Below, one piece after another: positions 21,583-33,000 of a stretch of DNA of 64,000 nt (positions within the stretch are counted from its first letter, which is position 1; every line of letters begins with the position of its first letter). The notes under the pieces were generated by a model, which was given only the letters and a program-made list of their open reading frames with translations, was not told the origin of the DNA and made no database searches. The position numbers were made by a program, and so were the translations under genes. Origin of the DNA: Pinus tabuliformis (lineage: Eukaryota; Streptophyta; Pinopsida; Pinales; Pinaceae); assembly GCA_031772625.1 (NCBI GenBank), contig CM062818.1, positions 208,906,310 through 208,970,309 of the forward strand, read 5' to 3'.

Positions 21583-21587
<5 letters not shown>

Positions 21588-21624
<37 letters not shown>

Positions 21625-21668
21625 TAGATATATATATATATCTATATATCTATATATCTATATATAAT
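21588..21668. repeat. (TA)n/(GATA)n microsatellite in LTR
   Basis: About 80 bp of TA repeats with GATA and CTATATAT interruptions. The sister LTR has only about 20 bp of TA at the same place (6021-6040). Confidence 0.95.
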
Positions 21669-22151
21669 AGAGCCATCACATCTTCATGCATATGTTGTTA
21701 TTGTAGTTCGACTATTCTGGTTACTTTAGCAATGTATGTTGTTTAAATTACGGATTGGTGGATGAAATACTTTGTATACGATTGTATGAATATTGTTGAG
21801 GTCGTATTGTTGGTTTAACCTGTCACTTTGGATTGTGGACTATTCTGCTTTCCATCTTGTGATGTCATTCAACTTGTGTGTTCCTTTCAGGCTGCGTACT
21901 ATTACATGCTTCTAAGGGACACACTTCTTCTCCCCCGTGTGTTAGAATCCCCATGCATCTCACTTGACTCGCTACAAGGTCACACACCTACTTCCGACAA
22001 AGATATCACACTTACCTCTGCATGCTATCGCAGTCAAGGCATTTCTTTACTACCCACTGCTGGGACTCCTACTCCAAACGGTCTGAGGTCTAGTTGGGGC
22101 TTCTTACCAGGGATATCCCTTGACATGTTGGCAGGTCTAGCATCATCAACA

Positions 22152-22319
22152 TACTGTTTCACCCTCGCCATCAAACTTAAAATTAGATAAAGCATAAAAA
22201 ATTCTACAAGGATTGAAAATTTTGTTCTATTAGAAAAACAGTTTGGGAATATGATTTGGGAAAGAGCCATTTGAAATAAGAGTTTCAAAATAGACTCAAC
22301 AGGAACAATTTTTTATCTA
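22152..22319 (-). other. 5' internal fragment of family X copy C
   Basis: Minus-strand sequence that follows the primer-binding site at 22320-22337. It is cut off by the LTR end at 22151, so the right-hand family X element appears to be inserted into, or joined to, this copy. No ORF of note. Confidence 0.5.
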
Positions 22320-22337
22320 GCCCTCCTTCTAGCACCA
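22320..22337 (-). other. Primer-binding site of family X copy C
   Basis: Minus strand TGGTGCTAGAAGGAGGGC, six bases after the LTR end TCAACA; equivalent to 6528-6546. Confidence 0.6.
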
Positions 22338-22343
22338 AAAGCC

Positions 22344-22911
22344 TGTTGACGGTGCTGGAATCCTCCAAGAGGGAAGGGGGCCTCCCCGATGTGAAGTCCC
22401 AACTAGACCCCACATCATTTGGAATAGGAGCCCCAATTGGAATACAACCAATTGCCAAAAGTGATGGTTTCGATATGCCTTCGCTGCAATACACACATAA
22501 GATGATATATTAATGGCTTTGGTGACAACAAGTGTATGAAATTTGTGAAGTATCAAATGTAATGGATGAAATTTTCCATCACATCAAAGGAAAATAAGTG
22601 ATCCCTTTATAAGGAAGTAACAATACTAACTTAGGAGAGACACACTAGCGATACAAAAAAATCATTAGTTAACCTGCAAAATAGTTCACAAGATAACAAT
22701 GACCGTGATAACATAAACAACACCCATTCAACAAGTTACATACTAAAGCAAAAAAATTAGTTCATTAGCATTAACGTAAATAAAAAAACATACATCACAA
22801 ATATATAAATAATAATCTTACTACATCCACGACATATGCATGAAGGCGTGCTGACTCTGGGAGGTTCTTATTATGAAGTGAAAATTCCAAGCATAAAATT
22901 ACGTTGATAAG
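22344..22911 (-). repeat. LTR of family X copy C, 3' part
   Basis: On the minus strand it ends in CACCGTCAACA. It aligns with the second half of the LTRs at 5.6-6.5 and 21.1-22.1 kb, sharing CTTCATGCATATGT, GGGGTCTAGTTGGGACTTC-like and CACCGTCAACA strings. It is separated from its other half by the copia insertion; with 29740-30097 it totals about 926 bp, close to the 945 bp of the left LTR. Confidence 0.7.
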
Positions 22912-23964
22912 TGTTAAGTTATGGTATGTTCTATGCTTATAACAGTTTACTTCTTTTTCTTATTATATTCCACCGATTAGCAATCACATGTACATAAAGT
23001 AAAGTGCAGATAGAACATTAAACGATCGATAGAAAACAAGCCAAGACAAGAGACACAAGATGTGGCGGCTAGCCAGGGAAAAACCCCACAATGTGTGGGG
23101 AAACCCTTTGATCAAATCTTCTTTTATCTTCAATAATTCAGCAGAGAGAAATAGTACAATAAATCTGATTCATATAAGCAGTAGCAAACCCTAGATCAGT
23201 AGCATCAACATTAGCGGCTTCATTATCAAACTAGGGCAGACCATATCTCACAAACCGACAGTCGGATTGACTTCATTCCACCACCAAAAGTTTCGGCTTC
23301 CAGAGGAGGTTCAGATGAACCTACAGTGTAGTTCAGATGAGGAGATCTTCTAGGCCACGCAAGTCAATCTTTACTTCTGCAGTTGCAACTTCAGTTTCAG
23401 CAGTTTCCAGCTTCAAACTAGGGCAGTCGATATCTTGCAAACTGTTCGTCGGATTGACTTCATTCCACCACAAAAAGTTGCGACTTTCAAAGGAGGTTCA
23501 GATGAACCTATAGCACATTTCCAAAGAGGAGATATTCTAGGCCACGCAAGTCAATCTTTACTTCTGCAGTTGCAGCTTCAATTTCAGCAGTTTCTGGCTT
23601 CACATGTGTGAGAGAGAGAGACCCATTTCAGCGCAGTAGAGAAGAGACTCATATCTACGCAGTAGAGAGAGAGAGATGTGATGAGATGAGTGAGTCCAAA
23701 TGAGGAAAAGTCCTCTTCTATTTATACACAACGTTGGTGGGTGAATAGATGCGACTGTTGGGCTTCTGAGCCTACATGAGTTGTAGGTCGGCTTGATAAT
23801 AATTCCATAATCAAAATAAATTCATATCTCCATGAATACTTATCGGAATTGGATGATATTTATATCAATCCTACACCTCTCAACGAGAGGAATCTAATAA
23901 AAATATTATTAGCCATGAATAAGATGACCCACATGAAGTTTTGCCCTGGTTGCCAATTTTAACA
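22912..23964 (-). repeat. 3' LTR of the copia element
   Basis: 1,053 bp. Contains a 187-bp direct duplication (units starting 23226 and 23413) beginning TCAAACTAGGGCAG. GAGAGAGAG-rich sequence lies near 23610-23675. Confidence 0.93.
23226..23599 (-). repeat. 187-bp direct duplication inside the copia LTR
   Basis: TCAAACTAGGGCAG, GTCGGATTGACTTCATTCC and AGGAGGTTCAGATGAACCTA each occur twice 187 bp apart. The same duplication is present in the other LTR (28997 and 29184), so it predates the insertion. Confidence 0.9.
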
Positions 23965-24189
23965 CTCCCTCTCAACCATGGAGAACTTCATCTGCAATCT
24001 GTCTATCGGTCGTTACTATTCATCCATCAAATGCACTGCCTTGTACAACCTGACCCTTGCCCTGCTCTACTCTATTTTGCCTGTTCTGCTTTGTCTTGTT
24101 CTGCCCTGCACTGATCTGTACTGTTTTGTTCTGTTCTACTCTGCTCTTGCATTGTTCTGTTCTACTCTGCTTTTATCCGAATTATGAAG

Positions 24190-24470
24190 AAGAAGAAATG
24201 ATCGAGGATGTATCATACTGACTCAAAGTCAGTCTCAGAGTATGTACCATTGGTCCCAGACCAGTCTCAACCAACCCAAAGTCAGTGTCATAGTGAGTAC
24301 AACTCCAATGGTCCCAGACCAATATCATCCTCCACTGACTCAAAGTCAGTCTCAGAGTATGTACCACTGATCCCAGACCAGTCTCAACCGACTCAAAGTC
24401 AGCGTCATAGTATGGTACAACTCCTACCACTGGTCCCAGACCAGTATCATTGATCCCAGATCAATGGAGG
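24190..24470. repeat. Degenerate tandem repeat, GTCCCAGACCAGT type
   Basis: Alternating GACTCAAAGTCAG and GGTCCCAGACCAGT-type half-units over about 280 bp, both partly palindromic. Located between pol and the 3' LTR of the copia element. Confidence 0.75.
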
Positions 24471-24609
24471 TCATCCTAGCGTAGGGAGTACGGTAGTTAC
24501 AACGATGAATCCATCGGTACTACTATGATCCCTAACTTCATTTCCCTGCTCATTGATCAGATGAGAGGTACTTCCCATGAGTCCCAGACTGCATGGGTAG
24601 GATGCCTCG

Positions 24610-24890
24610 ACAGGAGAACTAATCAATCCTATCCTCACAGGAGAACACATCAATCCTGCTACAATTGCCATGGAGAACACATCAATCCAGGCCTCACAGG
24701 AGAACACATCAATCCTGCTACAATTGCCATGGAGAACACATCAATCCAGGCCTCACAGGAGAACACATCAATCCTGTTACAATTGCCATGGAGAACACAT
24801 CAATCCAGGCCTCACAGGAGAACACATCAATCCTGCTACAATTGCCATGGAGAACACATCAATCCAGGCTTCACAGGAGAACTAATCATC
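24610..24890. repeat. 59-bp tandem repeat, about 4.5 units
   Basis: ACAATTGCCATGGAGAACAC starts at 24661, 24720, 24779 and 24838, exactly 59 bp apart. Each unit contains GGAGAACACATCAATCC twice, so a 29/30-bp ancestor was doubled. The unit lacks stops in all three plus frames, which produces long but meaningless ORFs. Confidence 0.95.
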
Positions 24891-24900
24891 CTGTTACACA

Positions 24901-24985
24901 GGAAAGCGAATCATCTTGTTCCACAAGAGAGCGAATCATCTTGTCCCACAAGAGAGCGAATCATCTTGTTCCAGTGTGCACCACC
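24901..24985. repeat. 25-bp tandem repeat, three units
   Basis: GCGAATCATCTTGT occurs at 24906, 24931 and 24956. Confidence 0.9.
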
Positions 24986-25159
24986 AGGGGAGGGTGAGTC
25001 ACCCTGTGGTCATATGTTGCTCCAGTAGGAACCGCAAGCCCTTAGAGCTCCCAGAGCTCAATGTATGCAACATGTAGGACCCTTGTACAAGGGTTTCTTG
25101 CCGACTCCAAGTCATTTGGGAAAATCACAGATTAGATCTTTCCTCGGGGCTTTGACAAG

Positions 25160-26950
25160 GTGTATCAACCTGTACATCATCTTAATGTGATGGAGCTTCC
25201 TTGCTCATCGACTTACCATATCCCAGATGATGTCTATCTGCTGGAGCAATTGACGAATACGAGATTCCTCAATAATCGAATTCCACCTCTGGTTGTTACA
25301 GAGAATCATAGTGGTATCCAATGTAAATCCAAACAGCTCACTGAAGAGCTTTCGCAACCAGACTGCCTCACACGAGGTTATGCTAGCAACAATATATCCT
25401 GCTTCGGCGGTGCTCAAAGCCACCGACTTCTGCTTCCTGCTCATCCAGGATTCGAAGCAGGTCCCAAGGTGAAACAGTACTCGGAAGTGCTTTTACGGTC
25501 ACCACACTGCCTGCCCAATCAACATCAGTATATCCAAGTAGTCTCACATCTCCGGTAGTGTATCTTAATCCATGAGAGATTGTGTCCTGAAGACATCTCA
25601 GAAGATTCCTGGCATCAATCCAGTGAGGCTCAACCAAATGTGAGCTCACAATGCTAACTGCAAAACACATGTTCGGACGGAGGTTCACCAAGAACATCAA
25701 TGCGAATGAGTTTTTTTTTTTTTGAAACTTAGAGGCATTTCCCAAGTCTGGTCCGACATCACTACCATATAACTTCTAAAAGTTAAGATCCTCGAGGTAG
25801 TCACAGGCTTGCAGTCCATCATACCGAATCTTTCCAATATATTTACCACATATTTTCCTTGAGATAGGAAAAATTCCCTTGGCTTCTGCCATACTTCAAG
25901 TCCTTGGTCTTTCATTTCAAATTCAGAAGCCATCTCCCTCTTACATTTGTGAATGAGAGGGTTTGCACCTGTTAGAAAGAGGTCATCCACTTACAACGCC
26001 AGTATGAGAGGCTTGTCATCTTCAACCTTAAAGTAAAGGTTAGGACCAGCTTCACTCCTAGTGAATCCCAGCTTCATCAAGTGGCTATCGATCCTCTCAT
26101 ACTATGCTCGGGGTGCTTGCTTCAGCCCATAGAGAGCCTTCTTCAACCTGCATACATGAGATTTTCAATCATAAATCTCAAATCCTTCAGGTTGCTCCAC
26201 ATAGGCCTCTTCTTTGATAGAACCATGCAAGAACGCAGTCTTAACATCCATCTGATGTAGATTCCATCCTTGTGAAGCCACAAGGGCTATGATCAAGTGG
26301 ATGGTCGTATATCTGGCAACAGGTGCAAATATCTCATCATAGTCTATACCTTCCTTTTGGGAGAAACCTCGAGCAACAAAACGAGCCTTATACTATTCCG
26401 TGCTTCCATCTGCTGCATGCTTTATCTTGTAAAGCCATTTGGAAGTAACAACAGTCTTGTCCTGGGGTCTGGGAACTACTTCCCAAACATCATTCTTTAT
26501 GATAGACTCATATTCTTCGGTCATAGCATCCTTCCATACTTGATGCTTGACGGCATCTGAGAATGACAAAGGCTCATTTTGTATGATCGTGCTCATGATG
26601 GTCAGGTATCCTTGATACCTATTAAGTTTCTTACTTTCACGAAAGGTTCCTCGGGGTGCAGCATGTCCTTCAGCATCATCAAGTAACCCCTTAAGCCTTG
26701 AAGGCCTCTTCCTAGAAGAGGAAGGCTCATATGGAGGAGGATCAATCGGATCCATGGGTTCTTCTACATCAGGCATTGATTCATCATCCTTTTCTTTCGG
26801 TTCCCTGGTGTCGGCTTCTTGAGAGCTACTCAAAGTCAGCAGATTGTCCACCTTGTTGAGAGCCATATCTTTGTCAAAGGTGACATCATGACTAATCATG
26901 ACTTCCATTTGACTGGTGGTGAACATTTCTTCAGGAGTTGAGGAACCCAA
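25160..26950 (-). pseudogene. Copia RT and RNase H (decayed)
   Basis: Read on the minus strand from 26950: a Pro/Glu-rich linker (VEEPMDPIDPPPYEPSSSR), then the RVT_2 start (HQVWKDAMTEEYESIIKNDVW, SKWLYKIKH), then FVARGFSQKEGIDY, QMDVKTAFLHGSIKEE and KKALYGLKQAPRA in a shifted frame, then a VDD motif and GKYVVNILERFGM, and finally RNase H (GYTDVDWAG; SRKQKSVALSTAEAGYI, SCEAVWLRKLFSEL). Several frameshifts and stops occur. The YVDD catalytic box reads stop-V-D-D (TAA at 25991-25993), and the segment between MKDQGL and EVWQK is missing the usual MHYFLG. It is a dead polymerase. Confidence 0.9.
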
Positions 26951-27640
26951 TGCTTGATGAGGGCATCGATTTTTTTTACATATGCGGCGGTGATTGTAGT
27001 TTCAGCCCATAGAAACTTTGGAAGTCTTTGATCATGTAGCATGGCCCGGACAACTTCCATCATCGTGTGGTTCTTCCTTCCCACCACACCATTCTGCTCA
27101 GGAGTATGTGGTGTAGTAGTCTCCCTCTTAATGCCAACCTCAGGTATGCCTGAGTAAACCAATTGTAATATATCAGAGGTCTTGCTTTGGCTTGAGGGGA
27201 ATGGTCCCCTTTTGAGCTTTCCTTTGGCACATCCCGGACATACACCTTCTTTCTCTACTTGGAATTCGGGCATCCCTGTTACCATCTGTCTTACATCGGG
27301 TAGAGCTTTGTAATGAAGGTGGGCAAACCTCCGATGCCAAAGTTCAGACTAAAGAGTTGTGTCACAAGACATGACACCTAGCGGACTTCCATCGACCTGA
27401 TATAATGAATCAACAATAAACCCAAGAGTAAAGGCATATTTAACATTATTTTTCCATATACATACCTTGCCATTGCTGAAGGTTACCTTGTAGCCTCTGT
27501 CTTCCATTGCCAAGATGGACACTAGGTTCCTTTTGAGGTCAGGTGCATTTAATACATCCTAGAATTTCTAGCCTTCTTGAATGCTTGTCCTCTTCCTTGA
27601 TTCCCAGCTCTCCTCTTACCTTTGCTGTTGAATTTGTCAT
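26896..27640 (-). pseudogene. Copia protease end, GAG-pre-integrase and truncated integrase
   Basis: Minus-strand reading gives a protease-like LNAPDLKRNLVSI segment near 27560, the GAG-pre-integrase zinc motif (HRRFAHLHY and CPGCAKGKLKRG) near 27330-27200, then an abrupt jump from LQLVYSG to IPEVGIKRETTTPHTPEQNG near 27150. About 60-70 residues of the integrase core that normally carry the first two catalytic Asp residues are missing; the third-acid region (PEQNGVVGRKNHTMMEVVRAML) remains. Confidence 0.88.
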
Positions 27641-27689
27641 TCCTTTGATTGCCATCAGAGGGATTTCGAGTTGCACCACTGCATACTGT

Positions 27690-27870
27690 ACCATGCTTCT
27701 CTAATCATGATTATCATCATGCTGCCCATGTCCATGATTTTATCCATCATAATGCTGCTCAAACTAGTGTGCATCATCATCATTCTATCCTATATGTCCA
27801 TGATCTCATGTTGCCCTTTATGTCCATGATCTCATTCATCATGATGCTCATGATCTCATACATAGTGACT
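27690..27870. repeat. Degenerate CATGATCTCAT simple repeat in copia gag
   Basis: Repeated TGTCCATGATCTCAT, ATCATCAT and CATGATGCTCATGATCTCAT strings interrupt the region where the gag zinc knuckle should lie. Degraded remains of the knuckle (minus-strand Cys-Tyr-Ile-Cys-Asp-Lys-Ala-Ser-His) are visible at about 27865-27890. Confidence 0.6.
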
Positions 27871-27894
27871 TGCTTTATCGCAAATGTAACATCG

Positions 27895-28593
27895 TCATTT
27901 TCTTCTAGCCTTAGGTCTAGCCTTTCCTTTTGATTTAGTCTCGGAATTATTTCTTTTCTTTGCATGAGAAGAAAAAGCAGCAGGAGGACCTTTAGGCATG
28001 GGCATTTCTTGCACTTCTTCCCTTGATTCTTCTTGAATGCATCTAGCCATTAATTCCTCGAAACCAGGAATTACATTATAGTTCAAAAGAGTAGTCCTGA
28101 ACACATACCATTCAAATGGCAATCCTCCAAGAGTTGTGAGTGCCATTTCTCTGTCAGTAATAGTTTCCCCAATAGATAGGAGACCGTTCTTGATCTCGGT
28201 GATTCTTAAGAAGTATGCTTGCATACTTTCATCTTTACCCTTCTTGATTTCCCTCAACTTATTTCTAAGAAACAAAACTTGATTTGCATCATTAACTTTA
28301 AATAAACTCACCAGTCTGTCGTAGATTTCCTTGGAGGTGTCTAGATCAGAGATGTAGGCCAGCAAGAACTTGTCGATAGAGTCCCGGATGATCTTCTTTG
28401 TTTTGACTTCTCCATTTTTCCATTTGTTCCAGGCAGCAACAAATGCATTTGATGAAGGCTCAACAATATTGCCTCTTACATGGTCCAGCACTCCTTGATC
28501 TTCAAGGGTTAGATCGATAGACATCTTCCATCCGTGATAGTCAGCTTTCTCACGGAGCTTGTCTTCGGCAGGAAAGAGTGTTGAGGACCCCAT
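27895..28593 (-). CDS. Copia gag (capsid part)
   Basis: A 232-codon open frame starting 78 bases after the primer-binding site. It shows the UBN2/DUF4219 type gag layout: MGSSTLFPAEDKLREKADYHGWKMSI near the start, AAWNKWKNGEVKTKKIIRDSI in the middle, then SLFKVNDANQVLFLRNKL and FLRITEIKNGLLSIGETI, ending in a Lys/Arg-rich tail. The frame closes before the zinc knuckle, which is degraded downstream. The protein would form the particle shell. It is intact as far as it goes but part of a dead polyprotein. Confidence 0.88.
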   Translation of the reverse strand: MGSSTLFPAEDKLREKADYHGWKMSIDLTLEDQGVLDHVRGNIVEPSSNAFVAAWNKWKNGEVKTKKIIRDSIDKFLLAYISDLDTSKEIYDRLVSLFKVNDANQVLFLRNKLREIKKGKDESMQAYFLRITEIKNGLLSIGETITDREMALTTLGGLPFEWYVFRTTLLNYNVIPGFEELMARCIQEESREEVQEMPMPKGPPAAFSSHAKKRNNSETKSKGKARPKARRK

Positions 28594-28670
28594 AGTTCTT
28601 TTAGGATAGCCTTGCCAATCTTCTCTTCAATGATTGCTCTTGCTCTTGCTTGGGCTTTGTCTTCACCTCA

Positions 28671-28682
28671 GCTCTGATACCA
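28671..28682 (-). other. Copia primer-binding site
   Basis: Minus strand TGGTATCAGAGC, complementary to the 3' end of plant initiator tRNA-Met, directly abutting the 5' LTR at 28683. Confidence 0.93.
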
Positions 28683-29734
28683 TGTTAAGTTATGGTATGT
28701 TCTATGCTTATAACAGTTTACTTCTTTTTCTTATTATATTCCACCGATTAGCAATCACATGTACATAAAGTAAAGTGCAGATAGAACATTAAACGATCGA
28801 CAGAAAACAAGCCAAGACAAGAGACACAAGATGTGGCGGCTAGCCAGGGAAAAACCCCACAATGTGTGGGGAAACCCTTTGATCAAATCTTCTTTTATCT
28901 TCAATAATTCAGCAGAGAGAAATAGTACAATAAATCTGATTCATATCAGCAGTAGCAAACCCTAGATCAGTAGCATCAGCATTAGCGGCTTCATTATCAA
29001 ACTAGGGCAGACCATATCTCACAAACCGACAGTCGGATTGACTTCATTCCACCACCAAAAGTTTCGGCTTCTAGAGGAGGTTCAGATGAACCTACAACGC
29101 AGTTCAGATGAGGAGATATTCTAGGCCATGCAAGTCAATCTTTACTTCTGCAGTTGTAGCTTCAGTTTCAGCAGTTTCCGGCTTCAAACTAGGGCAGTCG
29201 ATATCTTGCAAACCGTTCGTCGGATTGACTTCATTCCACCACCAAAAGTTGCGGCTTTCAAAGGAGGTTCAGATGAACCTACAATGCAGTTCAAAGAGGA
29301 GATCTTCTAGGCCACGCAATTCAATCTTTACTTCTACAGTTGCAGCTTCAATTTCAGCAGTTTCCGGCTTCACCTGTGTGAGAGAGAGAGACCCATTTCA
29401 GCGCAGTAGAGAAGAGACTCATATCTGCGCAGTAGAGAGAGAGAGATGTGATGAGATGAGTGAGTCCAAATGAGGAAAAGTCCTCTTCTATTTATACACA
29501 ACGTTGGTGGGTGAATAGATGCGACTGTTGGGCTTCTGAGCCTACATGAGTTGTAGGTCGGCTTGATAATAATTCCATAATCAAAATAAATTCATATCTC
29601 CATGAATACTTATCGGAATTGGATGATATTTATATCAATCCTACACCTCTCGATGAGAGGAATCTAATAAAAATATTATTAGCCATGAATAAGATGACCC
29701 ACATGAAGTTTTTCCCTGGTTGCCAATTTTAACA
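28683..29734 (-). repeat. 5' LTR of the copia element
   Basis: 1,052 bp; pair of 22912-23964. It carries the same 187-bp duplication (28997 and 29184). Confidence 0.93.
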
Positions 29735-30097
29735 ATAAGACACTAGCCCCAATAGTGGAACATGAAGCCAACACTTGCTTCTCCAAAGAATGATATTCCT
29801 CCTATGATAGACTAGAGAAGCCAAGGCTCTAAATCTAAGCTTCCAAGCCCTTTTCTTGAGTTATGAGGGTTTATTTATAACAAATGAGATGACTCTTCAA
29901 CTCCCATTGTGACCTTTGAGCTTCCCTCAATACTCTTGGACTTCTTTTGTCCTTTTATCTAATTAATGTTTTTTCATATTCCATATTTAATTCTTGAACT
30001 TCCATATACATTTTATTTCAAATACAATAAGACAAAAACCCATATGGGGCAAAAATGGGTAGAGACTAATAAGACAAGCCTAATAAGACAAAAATCA
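29735..30097 (-). repeat. LTR of family X copy C, 5' part
   Basis: Begins with the ATAAG target duplication and continues the LTR split at 22911. On the minus strand it starts TGATTTTTGTC right after the ORF stop (TAA at 30098-30100), contains TTATAAATAA (29871-29880) followed by CCTCATAACTCA, and shares GTTGAAGAGTCAT and GTCCAAGAGT strings with the LTRs at 5.7 and 21.3 kb. Confidence 0.7.
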
Positions 30098-33000
30098 TTA
30101 AGCTTGAGTTTGAGGAAATTATAGCTCAACAACTTCAACTTGTAATTTTGTGGTTACATAGTGATGCCAAGCTTTGTATTATGCGATTATTTCCTCAAAA
30201 TTTGCAGGACTGTTAGGCTAGTAGGAGACTCTGGCTTCCATAGCATCTGGGTAGATGGCTTTGGAACCAATATACACTTCTTTTTGCAATAAGAATAACA
30301 TAGTATTGAATCTTAGTAGGACCACCTATATACTTTCACATGTTGTGTCTGTTAACATCCATGTCTTATTTGGTAGTGAATTTCTTCAATTAGTACAAGT
30401 AGTCCTCGACCTCTTGCCTAATGATGTTTCTACCCTTTATTTCTGCAAATGGTCTTACCGAGGGGATCTTGTGTGTTTGGACCAAGGAATCAAAACTATT
30501 ATGTAATCGTGCATAAGCAGTTAATATTTTGGCCAAAAAGGTTCCAAGTTGTTTGTTGCTTTGTATAAGCATTCTAACCTCAACCTTTTCCAACTCTACT
30601 TCCTTCCTTGTCTTCTTGACCAATTCAGCTAGTGTGCTCCAGTACTTAGTTCCCCACTCATGAATCACGGTAATGGCTACATGAATGATCGTCAAATATT
30701 TCACATGTTCCCACGACTTCTTTTGCATATGATGTAAGGGAACTATTGCCTTATGCAAAGTGACCAAATCCTCGTAATTATGCCTCATAGTGTCTCCCAA
30801 TGCTTGGATCTTGCCGTATATAGTTGCTTGAAGCTCCTACAAGTAAGCATGTGTCAAAGACAACTTTTGAGTCTCTGCTTGGAGTTGTTCTATTTGTTTC
30901 CTATCGGCTTCTAGATCTTTTGCCATTTGCTTGTTTTCTGCCATTAGGGAATCTATATTTGCTTTGGAAGCTCCTGCAAATACTAATTTAGCTATGACAA
31001 TGGTTTGAGGATTATTTTTGGTGTCAATGATGATCACCTTTTCTGTGGAGATGAAATTAGGATGTGCTAGATCATCGAGGAAATATTTCTTCCTTTCTTG
31101 TACAATTATGTTTTGGAGCTCATTAAAGGGCAGGCTAGAAATATCCATGATTGAGTCATCATCTAGAGGACATATTTCTTCTTCACCATCCAAGTGTTGC
31201 CCATTTGTAAGGGGAGGTGGAGGATAATTGACAATCTGTTCTATACTAGCATGAGGTAAACATCTTGGTTCTATTCCCCTTGTTCTATCTCCATATCTTG
31301 GGCTAATATATGTTCTTCAATCTTCGGAACAAGCTCTTGATCCTGCTTTTGTTTGTTTTCTTCTACTTCAAGTTGTTTTTGCATTTCTTCTTCTGCATAC
31401 TTTAGTCTAACTTCTTCTTCTCCTTTTCTCTTCAGTTCTTATTATGCTTTCATTTCCTCTTGTTCCTTCCTTTCTTACTCTTCCTTATCCTTTTGTTCTT
31501 CCTCCTATTTCCTCTCTACTTCCTGCTGCTTTCTTTTACTTTTTGTTGCCAAAGTTACTTTTATAATGGTTGGATCTGCTTTGAACTTACAACTTTTCTC
31601 CTCTTTTGGGCTATGGGAAACCTTTGTCTTGTATTTTATGCTCACTGGAATGCACTCTTCTAACTTCTTTTCTTCCTACATTACAGTTTATTTTGGAACT
31701 GCGTTGGAAGGGCTTGCCTGGTTTCCTAGTGCATGTGGCCGAGAAACATTGTAAGGGTTCTTGATTTTTCTTCCTCTGACCTAGCAAAGGTCCCATACGG
31801 GAAAACAAAAAAATGTAACTTGGCACAATTCATCTTGCAAACTTCTCTGGGATCATACTGGTGATAATCTATCATACTAAGCTTTAGGCTTTCCAATTCT
31901 GTGACTTCAGTTTTTGTGGCCTTCAAGTTCCTAATATCGTAAGATCCCACCTAAAAGGGAAGACTAAGCCATGGTGCCTTCTTCTTCCATTACAATATTG
32001 TAGTTAGACCTATGATAAGATTATATGAAACCTCTTGCATGACTACTTTGTCAATGGCATACCTTGGCAAGAAATGAGATTCTTTCTCGCAACCAAACAC
32101 TTCGAGGTAAGTGCCATCTGGTGAGGCAAACCAATCTGCAACTTCTGATACTGAACTCGTGGCCTCAGGAGACATGTAAGGGGATTCTTATTCAAAGATC
32201 ATTTGGTATAGGACCTTGAGGAAATGACCATCCAACTTTTCAAAGACTTCCCTGTAATTTCATTCTGCTAACAATTTGCAATAAATGTGGATAGGAGGCT
32301 CACTAAGCGTCCATTTCCAATCCATGTCAGGGAAAGCATTGCGAGCACATATATCGTCCAGCAGGTAGGAAGACATGTAGAATTATTGTTGCTTGCCTTT
32401 TGGTGGATTCTTCGCCTTGTTCAAGTTGATCTTTAGTTGTTGAGACACAAGATATGACCAATTGAATATCTCGCCTTGTGAGACAATCCAATATGACATG
32501 TAAACCCATATTTCTGGGAAGGATTCAATATTATTGAGACCATAAACTTGACGACACAACACTATAAAGTACTGAAACACCTTTCTGAGTGATTTGGTCT
32601 TATAAGTATTGTTTGGTGTAAGGAAAAACGTTTATGGCTCCTTTGCCCACATCTTGACCATTTACTTAGTATTGAGATAGTCTGCTGCTGCATAGAAGTT
32701 AGATTCCATATATTTTTCAAGCTTAGGCAAGTGGTAGATCAAGTGGATGGCATGTGCTTGGTAAGAGGAAAGTTGCTACTCAATAACAATTTTTAAAAGC
32801 ATGCTCTTGGTATCTACACCTTGCAGGATCGATTTGATGACATCTGCACATGGTAAGTCTGGGATTCTACAAGCGACCTTGTGAAGCCTTGACCGTTGGA
32901 TGTTGATGTAGACATGTCTATCCTCCAGATCCAATTTAAATTCTTTAGCTATGAAAACATCCTTGACAGTGTGCTATGTGAAGTTAAAGTCCTTATTGAT

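Larger units (their letters stand above)
21145..22151 (+). repeat. 3' LTR of family X (right end)
   Basis: Copy of 5579-6523. It ends CATCAACA at 22151, where the sequence switches abruptly to the minus-strand internal region of another family X copy, so 22151 is a true element end. About 60 bp longer than the left LTR, mainly because of a longer TA tract. The 5' edge is set just after the ORF stop by alignment only. Confidence 0.75.
22912..29734 (-). mobile_element. Complete but inactive Ty1/copia retrotransposon
   Basis: 6,823 bp with LTRs at 22912-23964 and 28683-29734 (TGTTAAGTT to TTTTAACA), the perfect 5-bp duplication ATAAG (22907-22911 and 29735-29739), a tRNA-Met primer-binding site abutting the right LTR, and a GAGAGGGAG polypurine tract abutting the left LTR. 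The order gag, protease, integrase, RT, RNase H runs right to left. Integrase core and part of RT are deleted and RT has a stop in its catalytic motif, so it cannot move by itself. The LTR pair differs at roughly 29 of 1,052 positions by eye. It splits the LTR of family X copy C. Confidence 0.95.

Noticed and set aside
24525..25028. Overlapping plus-strand ORFs of 167, 110 and 71 codons with repeated NTSIQ/EHINP peptides
   Set aside because: They are the three frames of a 59-bp tandem repeat without stops; unit length is not a multiple of three and no family motif is present.
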